A stretch of DNA of 64,000 nt from Skeletonema tropicum (GCA_037178625.1 CM074147.1:372001-436000), one strand, 5' to 3'; positions 22,405 to 32,544 are shown, numbered from the stretch's first letter. A program made the numbers and translations. Notes: generated from the letters alone by a model not told the origin.

Positions 22405-22834
22405 TCTTCTTTTAGGTCGTATTCATTTGCTTCCTTCTTTACCTATATAACTAACTCTTTGTGCTTCTTGTGTGCGATGAATCACGAAGGGAAATTTCGC
22501 GATGGATTGTTTTTTTGTCCTCATTTTGATTCTTTATCTTTGGTTTTCGTTCGTTTTTGTGGTTTTTCATGTGTGAGCCTCACAACTTTCACATGTAAGT
22601 AATGAACTGTGCAACTTCATCAACGTCTGTGCAGTATCACTCTACACGGCCAGCGCGGCGTGGCCATGGCCAAATGTTTTTAATAAAGAATTGGTTTGTT
22701 CACAAAGGTTGGTTTGAAGAGTGAGACATGTACCTTGTGATGCACAACAGACACAATCACACAGATAGATAATAGTCTAGCTCTAACTTAATATTGTCAT
22801 TTTGAGTTACCGACACCAAGGTCATGCATTACAC
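22405..22834. other. Intergenic, 3' flank of the RRM gene
   Basis: Unique sequence immediately after the satellite's partial last unit (GTTGTA). It contains no supported gene and presumably holds the 3' UTR of the minus-strand RRM gene. Confidence 0.35.
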
Positions 22835-24334
22835 TTACATGTATCCACGCCCCCTACCTCGTCCCCGCTGCATCGACGGAAAGATTTGTTGGATTCTACC
22901 CCCTGATGACTTACTAGCGCTCATGTCTACCCCACCCTCTTCCAATACAGACCTACTACTTGCACCCCGTCTATCACCACCTCTTCCCGCCCCTCCACTA
23001 CCACTACCACGACCAGGACCTCCACCTCTACCTCTACCACCACTTCTCCCTCCTCCTCCCCCTCCTCCTCTCTTACTACCAGATAGATTACTCGATTCAA
23101 ATCCCTCTTCCGCAATCCTACCAAGCATATGCGTCAAAAATGCCGAGGGATTCCTCATCTCTTCCTCCTCCTTCTCACCCAACTCTTCTTTCCGTTCCCT
23201 CCTAACCTTCTTCTCTTCCGCATATTCTTTCAATGCATGCTCCACGACCTGTGCTGAATGGCGTTTGCACAATGCAATCACACCCTCGTCCAATTCCCCC
23301 TCCATGATATCTCCATTCTTCATGTGATCGGAGAGGATTTGATCGACCGTCTGTGAAATATACGCTGATTGAGATTCACGAAAGGAGGATATTTTGGATT
23401 TTTTGGCAGCCTTGCCTCCGCCGGTGGTTCGTTCCACATTCAATCTTCTGCCGTCAAGATGGGTTAAATGAAGCTTGAGGCATTCATACATGGCTTCAGG
23501 AGTGGACAGCTCTACAAAGGCCATCCCTCGACTTTTCTTCGTCTTGGCATCAGTTAGAAGTCGTATCTTGGTTGTTTCTTTGGTAATCACTTCCTTTCCC
23601 AGATTGGTTTCAAAATGTTCATACAACATATCCACTGTAGTACTAAAGCTGAGCTGACCAACGAATACAATGTATGGGATCTTCTTACCCCCCTCTTCTT
23701 CTTCATCGGCATCTTTTGCAGGAGGAGCTACCGTCTCATACCACTGCAGCAATTCCTCCGCTTGGCAGCCACTCTCCTCAGCCGCAATTGCTTCCGCTTT
23801 ACGTTTTGCAGATCGACGTTCCTTTGCATTAATGTCTGTATTTGCTTCAAGTTGTGCTAATTCCTCACGGAGCTTTTTCGCCGCATCAGCTTTTACTTGA
23901 TCTGCTGGAGATAGCTGCACTACTTCTGCTCCTCCTTTTTTGCCTCCCTTCGTCTTCTTCTTATTTCGTCCATTCTTCTTTTTGTGTGCCTGATACCACT
24001 CCAATAATTCTTGTGCCGGTATGCCATCACATTCTTCGGTGGCTATCGCCTCTGCCTTGCGTTTGGCAGATCGCCTATCTTTTGAATTGAGATTATCAGG
24101 ATTTGCCTCTAGTGTGGCTAGTGCAGCTTCAAGCTTTTCTGCCGCTGCTACTTTTGTTTGGATTGTCTCTTCGCTTTCTTGAGGAGTTTGTGATGATGTT
24201 TGTTGTTGTTCTTCGGTAGCTGATGCTGATGCTTCTGTAGATGCTGGTTGTTCGGGAGGTGTGTAGGTTTCACCTCGGGCTGCTGCTCTTGCCTGCATCC
24301 GACGGAGCTGTGCGGCACTCTTCTTTGCTACCAT
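22835..24334 (-). CDS. RRM and RGG-box RNA-binding protein with duplicated helical module
   Basis: 499 residues, ATG at 24334. One RNA-recognition motif lies at about 225-315, with RNP2 YIVFVGQLSF and RNP1 KSRGMAFVEL. Before it is a duplicated module: LEANPDNLNSKDRRSAKRKA...QELLEWYQ and LEANTDINAKERRSAKRKA...EELLQWYE. After it come a charged helical region (VVEHALKEYAEEKKVRRER) and a Gly/Arg-rich C terminus (GRGRGGGPGRGSGSGG) of RGG type that normally binds RNA and is arginine-methylated. Basic stretches (KKKNGRNKKKTKGGKKGG) suggest nuclear or nucleolar location, perhaps ribosome biogenesis (inference). Single exon. The C-terminal repeats produce long antisense open frames that are not genes. 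Confidence 0.85.
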   Translation of the reverse strand: MVAKKSAAQLRRMQARAAARGETYTPPEQPASTEASASATEEQQQTSSQTPQESEETIQTKVAAAEKLEAALATLEANPDNLNSKDRRSAKRKAEAIATEECDGIPAQELLEWYQAHKKKNGRNKKKTKGGKKGGAEVVQLSPADQVKADAAKKLREELAQLEANTDINAKERRSAKRKAEAIAAEESGCQAEELLQWYETVAPPAKDADEEEEGGKKIPYIVFVGQLSFSTTVDMLYEHFETNLGKEVITKETTKIRLLTDAKTKKSRGMAFVELSTPEAMYECLKLHLTHLDGRRLNVERTTGGGKAAKKSKISSFRESQSAYISQTVDQILSDHMKNGDIMEGELDEGVIALCKRHSAQVVEHALKEYAEEKKVRRERKEELGEKEEEEMRNPSAFLTHMLGRIAEEGFESSNLSGSKRGGGGGGGRSGGRGRGGGPGRGSGSGGAGRGGDRRGASSRSVLEEGGVDMSASKSSGGRIQQIFPSMQRGRGRGRGYM

Positions 24335-24691
24335 GTTTTAAACGACGATGCGAATAATTAGTAGGAGTATGGAGTTCAATAATGATTCGTAGAGCACACT
24401 CTATGGTATCATTGCATCTAGTACTTCATCTTGATTTTAGTTGTTGAATGGTCTTGGTTCTGGAGAAGAGAGGAGAAGGGGGAATTTTGAGGACGACGTA
24501 AAGACGGACGTCTACGTCCCTGTCGCCGCCGCCCGCTCAAGCCCCTTTCTCCTTTCTTCCCGCCCTCTCTACTTACGTTGGAATTAGATGTCATTTTACG
24601 CGCTCCCCCCAACAAAAAGATGAGATCGCTCGGTATCTGGTAAATGATGGTGTCACTCAAAGCATAGCCTTGCTTGCAGAGGTGTTCAACG
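24335..24691. promoter_or_regulatory. Divergent intergenic region
   Basis: A 357-bp gap between the RRM gene (minus) and the SET-like gene (plus). It must hold both promoters. No element is identified. Confidence 0.3.
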
Positions 24692-25822
24692 ATGAGAGAC
24701 GTGACGACGGCGGCGACGAATCTTTCTACGGAAGGCATTCGAAGGAGAAGAGTTGCAGGAGAAAAGGAAGACCTACAACATGACGCTACATCCGATACAC
24801 CAAGGGAAAAAACCACATTGAATAACACGAACACGAACACGAACACGAACAGCAGAGGTAGTGGTTTCACGACACGTAAGCCTCTTGGTGTTCATGCACA
24901 AACTGTGGTTGGGGCATTCTTTCTACTTGGTATCTGCGTTGCATATCACGTGATCTTTCAACGCAAGGTTACCAACACTATTCTTGGCGATGGTCCTGTA
25001 CCACGCCCCAAGGATTGGCATCTATGGGGATACTACAACTTTAAACACAGATTTAATTGCAGTGGGTATCTAAACGATGGAACAAAACCAATCCCTACCA
25101 TGGAGTACTGGGAAACTATGCTAGATGTGTACAATCAAGTGGTTGATCCTACCTACAAATTTGATGATAAAGTGCCTCCAACAGAGGGGTACCGTCTCAA
25201 CGAGAATGGAGCACAACCATACTACGCCAAGCTATCACCCGGCAAGGGACGTGGACTCTTTGCATCACGAGATATCCAAAAGGGAGAGATAATGCACGAT
25301 GGGACCAAGTCGGATATTGTCTTTCCTGACGGACTGTCTTGGAAACGCTTCATGTTTGCTCTACCTAGAAAAATGGCCTGCGACCAGTATGCGTGGAGTT
25401 TTACTCAACAATTTGAAGAAGGTGGACCTATGCGGGTCGTGTCTTCACTCAACATTGCCATATTGATGAATCATGCGAACACAATGAATGATGTGAATGT
25501 TCAGCCTGAGGATGGGAATGGGAAAACCAGTCAATACTCGTCAGTGTTTTATGCACTGAGGGACATCAAGAAGGATGAGGAAATACTAATGAATTACGCT
25601 GTCTATGATACTGACTTCGCTGCAGCAGGCCTTGCAGAGTTGCACTTGTCCGAATTATCATGTAAAAGTTTTGAAACTTGTACAATAACAGAAATTTGGT
25701 ACTTGATCAAAAGAGGATTTCGTATCCGACGGCAAGATCCCTGGTTTCTGACGAAATTCATAGGGATCTATTTGATTTGTTGGGTGGGAGTGTTATGTAT
25801 ATTACGGTGGATACTTCCATGA
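24692..25822 (+). CDS. Membrane-anchored SET-domain-like protein A
   Basis: 376 residues from the first in-frame ATG (24692). A cytosolic N terminus with an Asn-Thr repeat (ACGAACACGAAC microsatellite) is followed by a membrane segment at about 70-90 (VVGAFFLLGICVAYHVIF) and then a SET-like domain at about 176-310: GKGRGLFASRDIQKGE, later SLNIAILMNHANTMNDVN (equivalent of the NH motif, N260-H261) and YALRDIKKDEEILMNYAVYD. A second membrane segment closes the protein (FIGIYLICWVGVLCILRWIL). SET proteins methylate lysines with SAM, and membrane-tethered forms with relaxed motifs are known in algae. Substrate unknown. The core from about 25110 to 25660 is nearly identical at the DNA level to the inverted paralogue at 28956. 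Confidence 0.75.
   Translation: MRDVTTAATNLSTEGIRRRRVAGEKEDLQHDATSDTPREKTTLNNTNTNTNTNSRGSGFTTRKPLGVHAQTVVGAFFLLGICVAYHVIFQRKVTNTILGDGPVPRPKDWHLWGYYNFKHRFNCSGYLNDGTKPIPTMEYWETMLDVYNQVVDPTYKFDDKVPPTEGYRLNENGAQPYYAKLSPGKGRGLFASRDIQKGEIMHDGTKSDIVFPDGLSWKRFMFALPRKMACDQYAWSFTQQFEEGGPMRVVSSLNIAILMNHANTMNDVNVQPEDGNGKTSQYSSVFYALRDIKKDEEILMNYAVYDTDFAAAGLAELHLSELSCKSFETCTITEIWYLIKRGFRIRRQDPWFLTKFIGIYLICWVGVLCILRWILP
25110..25660. repeat. Inverted duplicated segment (SET core), arm 1
   Basis: Bases 25110-25660 match the reverse complement of about 29075-29585 with only scattered differences, including long identical stretches around the GGCAAGGGACGTGGACTCTT region. The N- and C-terminal coding parts of the two genes are not similar at DNA level, so identity is confined to the core. 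Confidence 0.75.
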
Positions 25823-26105
25823 CCAACTCGGCCAGGTTAACTCTCGATTCTTGGCTTACTTTCTCTATAATTCTGTTACAGATAAGAATTTAATGATTTG
25901 TCGCTTTGACATCTTGGAAAACACGAAGCAATATGAAAACATTATGTAAGCATATACAGATGTACATTCGTATGATCATTTTCATCTCAACTCTCAACAC
26001 AATCCATGATAAGATTTGATTACAATGAGAATCAATGCTATTTGAAGGACGATATCCTACTTAAGTTAGGCTTATCCATTCTAGTCACTTCAGCGACTTA
26101 TGAGT
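25823..26105. other. Convergent 3' region
   Basis: 283 bp between the stops of the SET-like gene and the glycosyltransferase. No gene is seen. Confidence 0.4.
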
Positions 26106-28381
26106 TCAGAGCTCGTCGGTCTTCATCGCTCTCTCATTGTCGAAAGACCCCGTTTGTTTGCGCTTAGTAGCCAGACCAGGCGGCAGGATCCTCTGGTGTG
26201 CTCCATGCTGCATTGCAAGCCCAACTAGACTAGCCCTTCGTGATGCTCGTCCCTGTAAACCAGTGATAACGTATGTTCGTACTAGTAATGCCGTATCTTC
26301 GTTGATTCCTGCAGCAAAACTTTCGTCATCAGCAGGCAATACCATTAAGTTTGACTGAGGGTTAAACAATGTCATCTCCCAGCATAAGCGATCAAGGGCT
26401 TTAGGATTAGTCACAGTCAGCCCTTCGGGTGCGAGGAGAGTCCATGGCGCATCCCAATCTGCAATGGGAGCATGGTAACCTTGCGCAAGTGCATACCCAC
26501 TAGAACTAGCGAGCACCTTCTGTGGATCAAAAGAAATGGCCTTCTTTGCAACTGTGCGTTCTATGTACTCTGCTTCGGCTGCAGCAAGTACCCGAAGAAA
26601 TGCACTTCCTACTGAAGATGGTGAGAAAGTTGTATCGAGCCATTGATTCACTTCTTCATTCATTGTTTTCTGACCTGTTTGTATGGCAGTGTTGTGCTCT
26701 AAATAAAGCTCCATAAGAGCGTCTGCTATGCCTCCAACATCCGGTAGAGCCATTTGATACAGCCCCGTCGTTCTGATCATTTGCAAAGGATCGACAGAAC
26801 GACCGAGCTTGGTATAATCTCCCATCGCGGTGTAATTCGTTGTAATTACTGGCGTCCCAGCAGCCTGACACTCCACAACGTTCATCCCGAACCCTTCGAC
26901 TTTTGAGGCGTGAAGACATACGGATGCCCGTGCCTTGTATGCAGCCACTATCTCAGGTTGATGTTTGGAAAGGTCCAAGGTATACACGTCCCGAGGTAGT
27001 CCGGAATGGTGAAGTAGCATATGTTGTTGATGCCCCCCCGGTAAGACCATCGGCGGGGCATCCGCATCGCCGTTGGCGTCAGATTCAATCAGATATGACT
27101 CCATCGAATGAACGTGAAGGTGAACGTTTGCGTAGCAGGTATCATCGTTCATGCTATTCAGCTCTTGTAATCGATTATAGAATCGAGTGAAGCCCTGGAT
27201 TAGAGAAAACACAAGAAGTGAAACGTGAGATGACGAATACTGAATCCTCAATAACACCACAGCACATGATTCAAAATGCCTCTACTAACCTGCACATGCG
27301 TATCCCACCCCTTACGATCTTCACCATCATAATTACCACCCTGCATCAGTACAACAAAGGTATTCTGATCGATATCTTTCCGATCAACTCCACAACGTCG
27401 CTCAGAAGATTTACCAAACAAGCTCCTTTCATGACCAGATTCAAGCGTCTTTTCTTGTCCTCTGTTTAATATCGGCGGCTTTCCACTCAACAGCGAATCC
27501 GCATGCGCAACAGACATCCATGCCAGCAACTCCAAACCCTTTTGGGCAGACTTGACAATTGATAAACGATCAATAATATGCGGTATAAACTCCACTGAAA
27601 CCTTTCCAGTCACCTTTCCTGCCAAATCGAGCGCATAATGCTCCTGCTCCATAGCCATAGAATTGTCATTCCAATCACCACTGCCATAATTGGGATAATC
27701 ACCCACAGCCAATTCAATCGCTTTCGCAGAGCTGGGTGCCAAACCTGCCACACCGTGATAATGCCTCAACGTCCAGTAATCCGACGATGATTTTGGTACC
27801 GTGGCAGAATGGAGTGGTACCCATGCCACAACGGGCAGGTCGAATGGTACATCGGGGATCAATCGAGTTATATCAAACAATGTAATGAAACAATCCAATG
27901 AATGCACTTTTGCTACACCATTGATATAAGATGCAGTCCCCTCCATAGGTGGTTGTTCATTTCGCTCCATGAATTTATTCGGATCGAGCTGCCCCAAAAA
28001 AGTAATGTGATCCAATTCATACTCTGGTTGAGGTGGTACCATGTTGGGTAAGAGTTGAGACAGCTTCGAATTGCGATATTGCGTTACATCTGCTGGCAAT
28101 CGATATTCACCAGGTGGCAAGGCGACATTATTCGAAAAGGTGATCCAAAAGATTTCATATTCGGATTTGAGTAAATGGCTGAGTTGATACATTTGATTTT
28201 GATATGGACCGAATGACCAGGGGATTGAGGCGGTCATGAGTCCAAGTCGCTTCTTTTTTGTTGCTGCGTTTTTTGTGTCCTCTGCCTGAACGACCGATGA
28301 AGATGACAATAAGGAAGTGAACAACAGGAGAAATGCGGTGATACTCACCCATATGGGCGAGCGGCGGCGAATGTAGGACAT
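26106..28381 (-). CDS. GT4-type glycosyltransferase, two exons
   Basis: Exon 1 is 28381-27290, exon 2 is 27194-26106. The 95-bp intron has donor GTGCAG/GTTAGT and acceptor AATCCAG/GG, and joins WDTHVQ to GFTRFYNRL in frame, giving 726 residues. The N terminus has a signal or anchor helix (ITAFLLLFTSLLSSSSVVQA), so the enzyme is ER/Golgi-lumenal or secreted. The first half has LMTASIPWSFGPYQNQMYQL, typical of the acceptor-side Rossmann fold. The second half has the GT4 donor-sugar motif at about 462-480 (KVEGFGMNVVECQAAGTPVI), with the E-x7-E pair. Donor and acceptor cannot be read from sequence. The gene sits between the inverted SET-like paralogues. Confidence 0.85.
27195..27289 (-). other. 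Intron of the glycosyltransferase gene
   Basis: 95 bp, GT-AG, phase 0. Read-through gives a stop after 13 extra codons (VSRGILNHVLWCY), which confirms that splicing is needed. Confidence 0.85.
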
Positions 28382-28955
28382 CTTATGATGACGGTGTCGT
28401 GGTGTTGCTGCTAGTATATCACAGATTATTGCAGCGGCCCGCCTACAATACGATTTGTGTTGGTTGTAAGGAGCGTGGTGCTGGATACATACTTCTCTCT
28501 CTCTAGAGCAGCTGTCAGCTTCAGCTGTTGTGGATCCTGGATCATATAAGTACTTACATCATTGCACTGGAAAACGTGCGGCTCGTGGGTCGTGGACACA
28601 AGACAAACACATGACCTTCGCACTTTTTATCTTTCTCACCCTTTCTCATTTCTCATTCTTTATTTTGGCCTTTTTTGCCGCCTTTCTCAATTACCAGCTC
28701 TCTTGCGAGAACTCTCAAGTCTCAAGCTCAAGAATATGTATATACAGTCCGAGTCCAGGGCTTCGGTCTTGTCTACAGAGTAGAAGATGATGTAGATACA
28801 TATTCTGAAATTATGGGAGGAGTATGGTAGAAGCTAGTTGTCCTCTCATTCCAAATCTGCTTATATGAGATCAGTTTCCAAGAAGTTGTATGATGATTCA
28901 AGCTTGACATCTTTTACTTTATGAAATATCATGAAAATGAAGAAGCGAATGTTTC
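28382..28955. other. Intergenic, no gene seen
   Basis: Contains the 5' region of the glycosyltransferase gene and the 3' flank of the second SET-like gene. Pyrimidine-rich stretch at 28616-28690. No supported gene. Confidence 0.35.
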
Positions 28956-29945
28956 TCAACTTCTTCCCAACCCCAACGAGGCACCTACTTTTCGTAAACC
29001 TTCCGAAACACGGCACAGGAATGATGTGCATACCTCCATCGTTTGCCCTATTCCAGCTGCAGCGAAGTCAGTGTCATAATCATCGTAATTCATTAGTATT
29101 TCCTCATCCTTCTTGATGTCCCTCATTGCATAAAACACTGTCGAGTATTGACTGGGATTCCCATTCCCATCCTCAGGCTGCACATTCACATCTTTCAAAG
29201 AGCTCCCCTCATTCATCAATATGGCAATGTTGAGTGAAGACACGACCCGCATAGGTCCACCTTCTTCAAACTGCTGGGTAAACGTCCACTCGGAGGTGTC
29301 GCATGCCATTTTTCTCGGCAGAGCAACCATGAAGCGTTTCCAAGACAGTCCGTCAGGAAAGACAATATCCGACTTGGTCCCATTGTGCATTATCTCTCCC
29401 TTTTGGATATCTCGTGATGCAAAGAGTCCACGTCCCTTGCCGGGTGATAGCTTGGCGTAGTATGGTTGTGCTCCATTCTCGTTGAGACGGTACCCCTCTG
29501 TTGGAGGCACTTCATCATCAAATTTGTAGGTAGGATCAACCACTTGATTGTACACATCTAGCATGGTGTTCCAATACTCCATATCAGGAAGTGGCTTCGT
29601 CCTGTCATTCAAGTATGCGGTACAATTGAAGTTTTTTCTGAATCCATAATATCCCCACCGCTGCCAATCCTTGGGTAGCACTTGGCCATCCTCATTGATA
29701 GGGATATTGTGCCTTAGTTGTGATGAAGATATGTCACGGTCACGATGACGTCTTCCGAAAAGAATTATTGGAGTCAAGAGACCAAGAAGGATAAGTAATG
29801 TTGCGACTGCAGCGAGAGACTTGCCCAGTTGTTTTGAGTAGTGCTTCCTGAAATACTTTGATGGGGTGCCGTCGTTTTTTTCGGTAGATTCATGAAGGCT
29901 GCTGTCGCCATTGGCTGCGGCGATGCGTCGATGAGTAATTGCCAT
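28956..29945 (-). CDS. Membrane-anchored SET-domain-like protein B, NH motif lost
   Basis: 329 residues, ATG 29945. Short N terminus, membrane segment at about 40-66 (SLAAVATLLILLGLLTPIILFG), then the same core as protein A (GKGRGLFASRDIQKGE, SLNIAILMN, YAMRDIKKDEEILMNY). The position that reads NHANTMNDVN in A is NEGSSLKDVN here, so the histidine of the SET NH motif is replaced by Glu. The tail diverges and lacks A's C-terminal membrane helix. The core DNA is nearly identical to A, which indicates recent duplication or gene conversion. Catalytic activity is doubtful. Confidence 0.75.
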   Translation of the reverse strand: MAITHRRIAAANGDSSLHESTEKNDGTPSKYFRKHYSKQLGKSLAAVATLLILLGLLTPIILFGRRHRDRDISSSQLRHNIPINEDGQVLPKDWQRWGYYGFRKNFNCTAYLNDRTKPLPDMEYWNTMLDVYNQVVDPTYKFDDEVPPTEGYRLNENGAQPYYAKLSPGKGRGLFASRDIQKGEIMHNGTKSDIVFPDGLSWKRFMVALPRKMACDTSEWTFTQQFEEGGPMRVVSSLNIAILMNEGSSLKDVNVQPEDGNGNPSQYSTVFYAMRDIKKDEEILMNYDDYDTDFAAAGIGQTMEVCTSFLCRVSEGLRKVGASLGLGRS

Positions 29946-30520
29946 TGTTTGTTGATGGATTTTGGTTAGATGAGTTACAATGCCGGCCTTCCCATTCCAC
30001 TGGCACGTCCGCCTGCATCAACTCGTGTTATGTTGTGATCTGTTCTGATGCTGTCTTACTTATCTTACACTTTCTCTAGCTAGCATTTTCTTGTGAAATT
30101 GACGTGAAAGTTAAGGTTAATTAAGTTTAATTAAAAGGTTATCGTTCTTCTTTTAGTGCCGGGTCAGGCTTCTTTTATGATGCGGCGTAATCACCGATCC
30201 CACCCACATTTTCTTCTTGTTTGACACCGGGCAGAGCTCTCATCTTATCCCACCATGGCTCTCTCTTCTTGGAATGCATGCTACTGCCTCTCAGTCTAGT
30301 TAGTCATGAGGAGTCTTGTTAACCCCACGAATGATTCGATCAGAAAGAATTGAACGATGCTCAACCTACTTGCTACTTGAACTAATAATAATAATATTTC
30401 TGTTATGAATACTTGCTACTTGAACTAGCGTTCTCGATGCATCTATCACGTGCACTCAGATGTGTGCATAAAACAAGTTATTGAAAGTATTGAAAACTGA
30501 AACATCGAAACACAACATTT
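29946..30520. promoter_or_regulatory. Divergent intergenic region
   Basis: 575 bp between SET-like B (minus) and the silaffin-like gene (plus). It contains TTAATTAA-type AT-rich words at 30114-30135 and a 20-bp direct repeat (ATACTTGCTACTTGAACTA-like, 30366-30386 and 30410-30428). It must hold both promoters. Confidence 0.3.
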
Positions 30521-31020
30521 ATGAAGATCTCTCACGTTCTTTTGATTAGTCTAATTGCTGGTGCGGCGGCTAAATCCTCTCACCACAGTAGTGGTAGTTG
30601 TAGTGGTGATAGTTGCACCGGTGAGTCTAATTTTCCGTCATCTTAAAAGTTTGCTGCTATGTTATGTGCTTCTCACACCCTCCTCACCATTCACACTCAC
30701 TACATTAACACTACTAATTAGGCTCATCGTGCTCCAAGAGCAGCAAGAGCTGCACGAAGAGCAGTAAGAGCTGTTACTCGACGGGTTCCTCCTCTTCTGA
30801 TTCCTCCTCTTCGGATTCCTCCTCGACTTCCACCAAGAGCTCCAAGCCTTCTACCAGTACTTCCGCCAAGAGCTCCAAGCCTTCTACCAGTACTTCCGCC
30901 AAGAGCTCCAAGCCTTCCACTACTTCCGCCAAGAGCTCCAAGCCTTCCACTACTTCCGTCAAGAGTCCCAAGCGACGTGGACTTCGAGGACTCCATACAA
31001 CAACTACCGTAACTACCTAG
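30521..31020 (+). CDS. Silaffin-like secreted Ser/Lys-rich protein, two exons
   Basis: Exon 1 30521-30620, intron 30621-30721 (101 bp, CACCG/GTGAGT to AATTAG/GCTC), exon 2 30722-31020; 132 residues. The signal peptide is MKISHVLLISLIAGAAA. The mature part starts Ser/His/Cys-rich (GSCSGDSCTG), then has KSSK units with cysteines (CSKSSKSCTKSSKSC), a Ser/Asp patch, and four near-repeats of AKSSKPSTTS, ending in KSPKRRGLRGL and a Thr tail. The K-x-x-K spacing, Ser/Thr richness, signal peptide and two R-G-L tripeptides (R-X-L is a reported processing site in diatom biosilica proteins) match silaffin-type precursors. Expected role: modified, SDV-targeted polycation that templates silica. No sequence homologue is claimed; identification is by composition and architecture. 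Confidence 0.7.
30621..30721 (+). other. Intron of the silaffin-like gene
   Basis: 101 bp, GT-AG, phase 1. It lies just after the Cys-rich start of the mature protein. Unspliced read-through hits TAA at 30645-30647. Confidence 0.75.
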
Positions 31021-31389
31021 CTCCAAGAGTTCTCCCAGTACCGGAACTACCTCAAAGAGCTGCAAGAGTGGTTCTTCTTCTTCTTGTAGTGGAGAGTAAA
31101 TCTTGCTAGCTCTACGAACGCCACTTCTTCGACGAGAGAAGCAGGTTGTAATTCCTCTCAGCAAGCTGTACAAAACTGAAGAGGATTTATAGAGGTTGTT
31201 TGATTTGATTTGATCTGATTTGATTTGATTTTTGCTGGATAGCTGATTTTTCCTAATATTGTCATGATTGATGCGCTGCTTACGATAAAATAATGCCGAT
31301 GATTGACCACAAAATCCTGACCTCCAAAACAATTATTGTTAAACACGATGAAATTACCTCTTTCTTTCACCTCCTCAACGCATAGATCC
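31021..31389. other. Intergenic; begins with out-of-frame Ser/Lys/Cys-coding DNA
   Basis: Bases 31022-31100 read in another frame as SKSSPSTGTTSKSCKSGSSS and end with CSGE and TAA, clearly of the same composition as the silaffin-like gene just upstream. The rest has TGATTTGATT repeats (31200-31230) and no gene. Confidence 0.5.
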
Positions 31390-32544
31390 TCAACTTAACC
31401 TGATGATAGACTTTCCGTACTTCCCTGATTCGATTTCATCTTTCGAAAGCTGTAGCACTGCATGGAGAAATTTGTTCTGTTGCTGTTCATCTATCCATTT
31501 TGCAAACTTTGAATTGCTCAAGTGGATCAACGTCGCATAAGCCGATGAGTTGGAAATGTCGTCAAAATTTTTTGGTTTTGGAAAGGAAAGGAAGTCTTCA
31601 TTGTCCATCCGTATTAACCTGCACTTTGTTTCTGAGCCTGCCTTAATCTGCTCGTTTAAGTTGTGTAAAGCTACCTGATCCATACCAACTGTTCCTTTCG
31701 CTATCGTTTCAATTTCTCTCCTCCATAACTCAAGGCAATGTCTCGAAGAGGACCTCTTGACAACAAACGTTCCACTTTGGAAAGGATATTCACTGCTAAT
31801 GGGAGTGAAGAAATGTAGTGTAGACACCACTCCTCCTCCTCCTCCTCCTCCTCCTCCTCCTCCTCGTAGCTGAGGCGGAGACTCAATTATATGTTGCTTG
31901 GATCGAAAAAGATGCTCCAAACTATCTCCAGCAATAATATCAATGTCAAGATAGTATATGACTTCAATGTCATTGAGCCTCTTTTCCATATCAATATAAT
32001 CTAGTATATAAGTCTTGAACCGTTTCACCTTTAGCGACAAGGTGCGACGATTAAACTCAATCTGTTTTCCATCAGCTCCATTGAAATGCTCTTCTCTTGG
32101 GTGCATGACGATTACATTGTTCTGATCGCTCCAATCTTCATACCGACGAGTAGGAGCATCAGTAAGCAACACAATGTAACCCGTCCACTGCCCCCTGCGG
32201 CGAAGGGAAAGGACGCAGCGCTCAACAAGAGTACTATCTGCAGCCTCTTTCCCGAATGATATAAGAAAGATAGCATGAGTTCCAGCGTAGTGATTTGGCA
32301 CTTGAATCTTAGACGTTTCGTTCATGTCAGCTCTCAAGCTTACTGTATTTCTATTACTGCTTCTTATGACTTCAGCAAGATGGCTTCTAAGAAGTAGGAG
32401 GGTTGAAATGGTAACTAAACTAATCAGCTTGACTGCTGAATGCATGAGCATGATTCTTCGGGGGCGTTGACTGCCCTGTTTCTTTACAAACAAACCCAAG
32501 GTGGCCACGACGGCGGAGATGAATACATATTGGTGAAGTGGCAT
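31390..32544 (-). CDS. Type II membrane glycosyltransferase-like protein (DxD)
   Basis: 384 residues from ATG 32544; the longer frame to 32622 begins at GTG after a stop, so it is not used. An N-terminal membrane segment (YVFISAVVATLGLFV) and a second hydrophobic stretch (KLISLVTISTLLLL) precede a GT-A-like domain: THAIFLISFGKEAADS, GYIVLLTDAP, KVKRFKTYILDYI, and the metal-binding DxD at about 200-202 in EVIYYLDIDIIAGDSLEHLF. A later MDQVALHNLN matches the usual acceptor-side motif of GT8/GT77-like enzymes. Likely Golgi. An 11-glycine run from a TCC microsatellite interrupts the domain after the DxD region. Substrate unknown. Confidence 0.7.
   Translation of the reverse strand: MPLHQYVFISAVVATLGLFVKKQGSQRPRRIMLMHSAVKLISLVTISTLLLLRSHLAEVIRSSNRNTVSLRADMNETSKIQVPNHYAGTHAIFLISFGKEAADSTLVERCVLSLRRRGQWTGYIVLLTDAPTRRYEDWSDQNNVIVMHPREEHFNGADGKQIEFNRRTLSLKVKRFKTYILDYIDMEKRLNDIEVIYYLDIDIIAGDSLEHLFRSKQHIIESPPQLRGGGGGGGGGGGVVSTLHFFTPISSEYPFQSGTFVVKRSSSRHCLELWRREIETIAKGTVGMDQVALHNLNEQIKAGSETKCRLIRMDNEDFLSFPKPKNFDDISNSSAYATLIHLSNSKFAKWIDEQQQNKFLHAVLQLSKDEIESGKYGKSIIRLS
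31829..31867. repeat. (TCC)n microsatellite
   Basis: About 12 TCC triplets, encoding poly-Gly in the glycosyltransferase on the minus strand. Confidence 0.9.

Noticed and set aside
24418..24870. 150-codon minus-strand ORF with hydrophobic start
   Set aside because: Overlaps the start of the SET-like gene on the other strand. It begins from the ACGAACACG microsatellite and shows no family features.
30724..31332. 202-codon minus-strand ORF with LGALGGS repeats
   Set aside because: Antisense shadow of the silaffin-like exon 2. Its repeats mirror the AAGAGCTCC codons of the real gene.
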